A stretch of 64,000 bases of DNA from Leptolyngbya sp. PCC 7375 (GTDB taxonomy: Bacteria > Cyanobacteriota > Cyanobacteriia > Phormidesmidales > Phormidesmidaceae): contig NZ_JH993797.1 in NCBI RefSeq assembly GCF_000316115.1, forward strand, positions 916,486 through 980,485, in the 5' to 3' direction. The translations under genes were made by a program, and so were the position numbers. Of this stretch, positions 61,876-64,000 are shown piece after piece (within the stretch, counting starts at the first letter, position 1; each line of letters starts with the position of its first letter). Below the pieces are notes generated by a model, which was not told where the DNA came from, did not search any database, and was given only the letters and a program-made list of their open reading frames with translations.

Positions 61876-62739
61876 ATGAAATTCAGCAAAATCAGTATAA
61901 TTATTGGTACTCAAAAAGGCGGCACAAGTAGTTTATTTAATTATCTATCTCAGCATCCACAGGTATCAAATTCGAAGATGAAAGAAACTGACTTCTTCTT
62001 AAAAGATGCTAAGTGGTGCAAAGGTATTGACTATTACGAGAACCTATATGCTTGGGATTTAAACAAACATTTAACAGCATTAGAAGCCTCACCAAATTAC
62101 ACTCGTTCTCTGAATAATGTCAGAAAAGTTATTCAGCGCATGAAAACAGTGGACATACGGTATAAGTTTATTTATATCTTGAGAGACCCTGTACAAAAAA
62201 TTGAATCAATGAGGAAGCAGGGTATTTATCAAGGCTGGTATGCTAAACAATTGGCAAGAGAGACTCCAGATAGTTTGCCGTTAAATGTAATTGAATCTGT
62301 TAGCTATGCAGCAATAGTTGATGCTTTTACACGCAACTTTTCAAGGGAGCAAATACTTTTACTAAAAACAGATGAACTCAAGAAAGAAGTTATTTCTATG
62401 ACTTTGAAACATAAGATCTGTCCATTTTTGGCGATAGAACCATCATTCGAATTTTCCCTTGGAAAAATACATAATTCCAAAAACTCCTACAGGACTGACA
62501 CAATTTGGCATTACTTAAGGGAGGCCAGATATTTAAATCCGATCAAAAATATATTCCCTGACTCAATCAAGAACAATGCCCGTCATGTTCTAGCGAAGCC
62601 ACTGATGAATCAGGATCAGGGTAAAGTCCCCCCTTTAACAGATGCGCAAAAAGATTTCATTCGGGCTACGCTAAAGGACGATAGTCATCGCTTAGAAACT
62701 GAATACAGTTTGGATATATCAAATTGGGATTTGAATTAA
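61876..62739 (+). CDS. Sulfotransferase-domain protein
   Basis: 287 aa. The 5'-phosphosulfate loop is ISIIIGTQKGGTSSLFNYLSQHP (about 6-28), the 3'-phosphate motif YKFIYILRDPVQKIESMRKQG (about 92-112). KETDFFLKD is the acceptor-side segment seen in heparan N-sulfotransferase-like enzymes. The AT-rich composition differs from the helicase gene and resembles the 56-59 kb region, so it may be acquired. It is unrelated in sequence beyond the motifs to the sulfotransferase at 39246-40172, and its acceptor is unknown. Confidence 0.85.
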   Translation: MKFSKISIIIGTQKGGTSSLFNYLSQHPQVSNSKMKETDFFLKDAKWCKGIDYYENLYAWDLNKHLTALEASPNYTRSLNNVRKVIQRMKTVDIRYKFIYILRDPVQKIESMRKQGIYQGWYAKQLARETPDSLPLNVIESVSYAAIVDAFTRNFSREQILLLKTDELKKEVISMTLKHKICPFLAIEPSFEFSLGKIHNSKNSYRTDTIWHYLREARYLNPIKNIFPDSIKNNARHVLAKPLMNQDQGKVPPLTDAQKDFIRATLKDDSHRLETEYSLDISNWDLN

Positions 62740-62848
62740 CGGACTGTAGAAACTCATATTATTTTTGGTGTGCCTTGACTCTAATCTTTCTTTCTCTATA
62801 ATCCTTTTTTTAAATCAATCATGAAGTAGCCTTTAAGGCTGTAGACCT

Positions 62849-63529
62849 TTAGCGCATACTCTGGGGCCAAAATTGACTGGCATACAAAGCTGCTTGTGTG
62901 CGATCGCGCAGTTGGAGTTGGCTCAAAATGCTGGTGACATGGTTTCGAACGGTGCGCTCAGAGATAAAAAGGTTTTCTCCAATTTCGCGATTATTGAGTC
63001 CTGTAACGATCAATTGGAGCACCTCTTGTTCGCGGGGGGATAGGGATCTCAATTTTTCAGGAAGTGCAGTTTCAGCATGAACAAGAGATGCTCCTGGTGC
63101 TTGAGAAGCGCCTAACGTCTTTTCAAAAAGACCAGGTCCCATGTGGGTATAGCCTTGATAGACAGCTCGAATAGCCATCACCAAGTCCTGAATAGGGGTT
63201 TGCTTAAGCAAATAGCCTTTAGCCCCCCAGCCCATCGCTTGCTGGACATAGTCACTATCGTCAAATGTGGTGAGCACTAGAATGTTTACCGCTGGAAAAT
63301 CGGCACAGATCTGTTTTGTTGCCGCGACACCATCCACCACCGGCATCCGCACATCCATCAAAATCACATCAGGTTGATTGGGGGTGCCATAGAGTGTTGA
63401 GACGTGATCAATCGCCTGTTGACCATTGGCTGCGTCGCCAACTACTGCTAAATCAGGTTGATTTCCCAACAGATTGGCCAAACCTTGTCGAATAATGGGT
63501 TGGTCATCCACCAGTAAGACGCGAATCAT
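62849..63529 (-). CDS. NarL/FixJ-family response regulator
   Basis: 226 aa from the ATG at 63529 (MIRVLLVDDQPIIRQGL); the frame to 63556 adds nine residues. The receiver has the acidic pair VDDQP, phosphoacceptor Asp in VILMDVRMPVVDG and Lys in LLKQTP, all intact. The DNA-binding GerE/LuxR domain is LSPREQEVLQLIVTGLNNREIGENLFISERTVRNHVTSIL. It lies 50 bp downstream of the histidine kinase gene, forming a two-component operon. Target genes are not evident. Confidence 0.93.
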   Translation of the reverse strand: MIRVLLVDDQPIIRQGLANLLGNQPDLAVVGDAANGQQAIDHVSTLYGTPNQPDVILMDVRMPVVDGVAATKQICADFPAVNILVLTTFDDSDYVQQAMGWGAKGYLLKQTPIQDLVMAIRAVYQGYTHMGPGLFEKTLGASQAPGASLVHAETALPEKLRSLSPREQEVLQLIVTGLNNREIGENLFISERTVRNHVTSILSQLQLRDRTQAALYASQFWPQSMR

Positions 63530-63579
63530 CCCTTGGGTCTCCTTAGATCTCCCCATTAATCAATCTCTCACATAAAGTT

Positions 63580-64000
63580 CTAGTCATCTGCCACCGATAC
63601 TGAATTCAAATTTGGTAGAGGCAGAGGATACTCTAGAGTCTGAGGAAGGGGCAAAACCACGCTGATGCGACAGCCAGCCCCTGATGCACTCCAGATTTGG
63701 CAGGTTCCACTGAGTGCGATCGCACGTTCCTTCATGCCCCGTAAGCCAAACCCTGTCGTATTTTTGCTAGGATCAAACCCCTTGCCATTATCCAACACTT
63801 CTACATAGAGACTCTGGGGTTTAGTCGATAGCTGCACAGATAGCTGTGTGGCTTGGGCGTGTTTCACCACATTAGTGAGGGCTTCCTGCACAATCCGGTA
63901 GGCGGTCAGACTCAGCTCATCGGACAGCGGTGCCGTAATATTAATCTCACACGCTGGCGTTATCGGTGTGGATTGACAGACCTTATTAACCAATTCGGTA
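63580..64000 (-). CDS. Histidine kinase, C-terminal part (5' end beyond the window)
   Basis: About 140 codons of the ATPase domain of a NarL-partner kinase (HisKA_3 type). The N box is ELSLTAYRIVQEALTNVVKHAQAT, the G1 box YVEVLDNGKGFD and the G2 box TGFGLRGMKERAIALSG. The frame is open through base 64000, so the dimerisation domain and sensor lie outside. It ends 50 bp upstream of its response regulator, and the two are surely one operon. The signal cannot be deduced from this part. Confidence 0.9.
   Translation of the reverse strand, partial: TELVNKVCQSTPITPACEINITAPLSDELSLTAYRIVQEALTNVVKHAQATQLSVQLSTKPQSLYVEVLDNGKGFDPSKNTTGFGLRGMKERAIALSGTCQIWSASGAGCRISVVLPLPQTLEYPLPLPNLNSVSVADD

Noticed and set aside
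1..64000. CRISPR arrays, tRNA or rRNA genes, prophage or plasmid replication genes
   Set aside because: No regularly spaced repeats, no cloverleaf or rRNA signature and no phage structural or replication protein could be recognised by eye.

Overview
The window looks like chromosomal DNA of a cyanobacterium, probably a filamentous and perhaps marine lineage. The palindrome GCGATCGC (HIP1) recurs more than 20 times. Typical cyanobacterial families are present: a Ser/Thr kinase with a C-terminal propeller, an AAA-WD40 giant protein, a HTH-AAA protein, a DUF1816 protein, a DUF1400-type hydrolase, HAMP cyclases and PatA-like receivers. I see no rRNA, tRNA, CRISPR array, prophage or replication origin. 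The genus cannot be fixed from the sequence alone.

Layout. 0-3.2 kb: start of a secreted protein, a propeller-like protein and an IS701 element. 3.3-11 kb: a metabolic locus of alanine dehydrogenase, an SDR reductase, a TauE-type exporter, a taurine/omega-amino-acid:pyruvate aminotransferase, an AGCS symporter behind a foldable leader, and a universal stress protein. Together these fit nitrogen scavenging from taurine with export of isethionate. 11-19.8 kb: an IS-rich stretch (IS630, an IS1595 remnant, IS1634, IS1595) around a Ser/Thr kinase and a decayed TPR gene. 19.8-25 kb: a methyltransferase, an acetyltransferase and two tandem HAMP-cyclase genes whose active-site residues are lost in complementary fashion. 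25-29.4 kb: a Fic-like protein with an overlapping partner, and a double-receiver gene whose last codons were hit by an ISAzo13 element. 29.6-33 kb: TetR regulator, hydrolase, methyltransferase. 33.4-39.2 kb: stress and small-molecule enzymes (glutathione peroxidase, cupin, three VOC proteins, two SDRs) with several strong palindromes. 39.2-46.8 kb: sulfotransferase, glycosyltransferase, AAA-WD40 protein, receiver-like protein and HTH-AAA ATPase. 47-53.4 kb: gene remnants, a MocR regulator with an operator array, and divergent ZnuA and FAD-protein genes, each with a Fur/Zur-type box. 53.5-64 kb: DUF1254 protein, RidA, an AT-rich two-gene unit of unknown function, FkbM and isoprenylcysteine-type methyltransferases, a DECD-box RNA helicase, a second sulfotransferase and a NarL-type two-component pair that runs off the window.

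Most notable: (1) the cyclase pair at 21.4-25.0 kb, which looks like an obligate heterodimer resembling the C1/C2 halves of mammalian adenylyl cyclase; (2) the taurine-to-isethionate locus; (3) four unrelated IS families whose transposases are each split by a -1 shift at an A-run; (4) an IS insertion that made a receiver-transposase fusion, from which the original C-terminus can be reconstructed.
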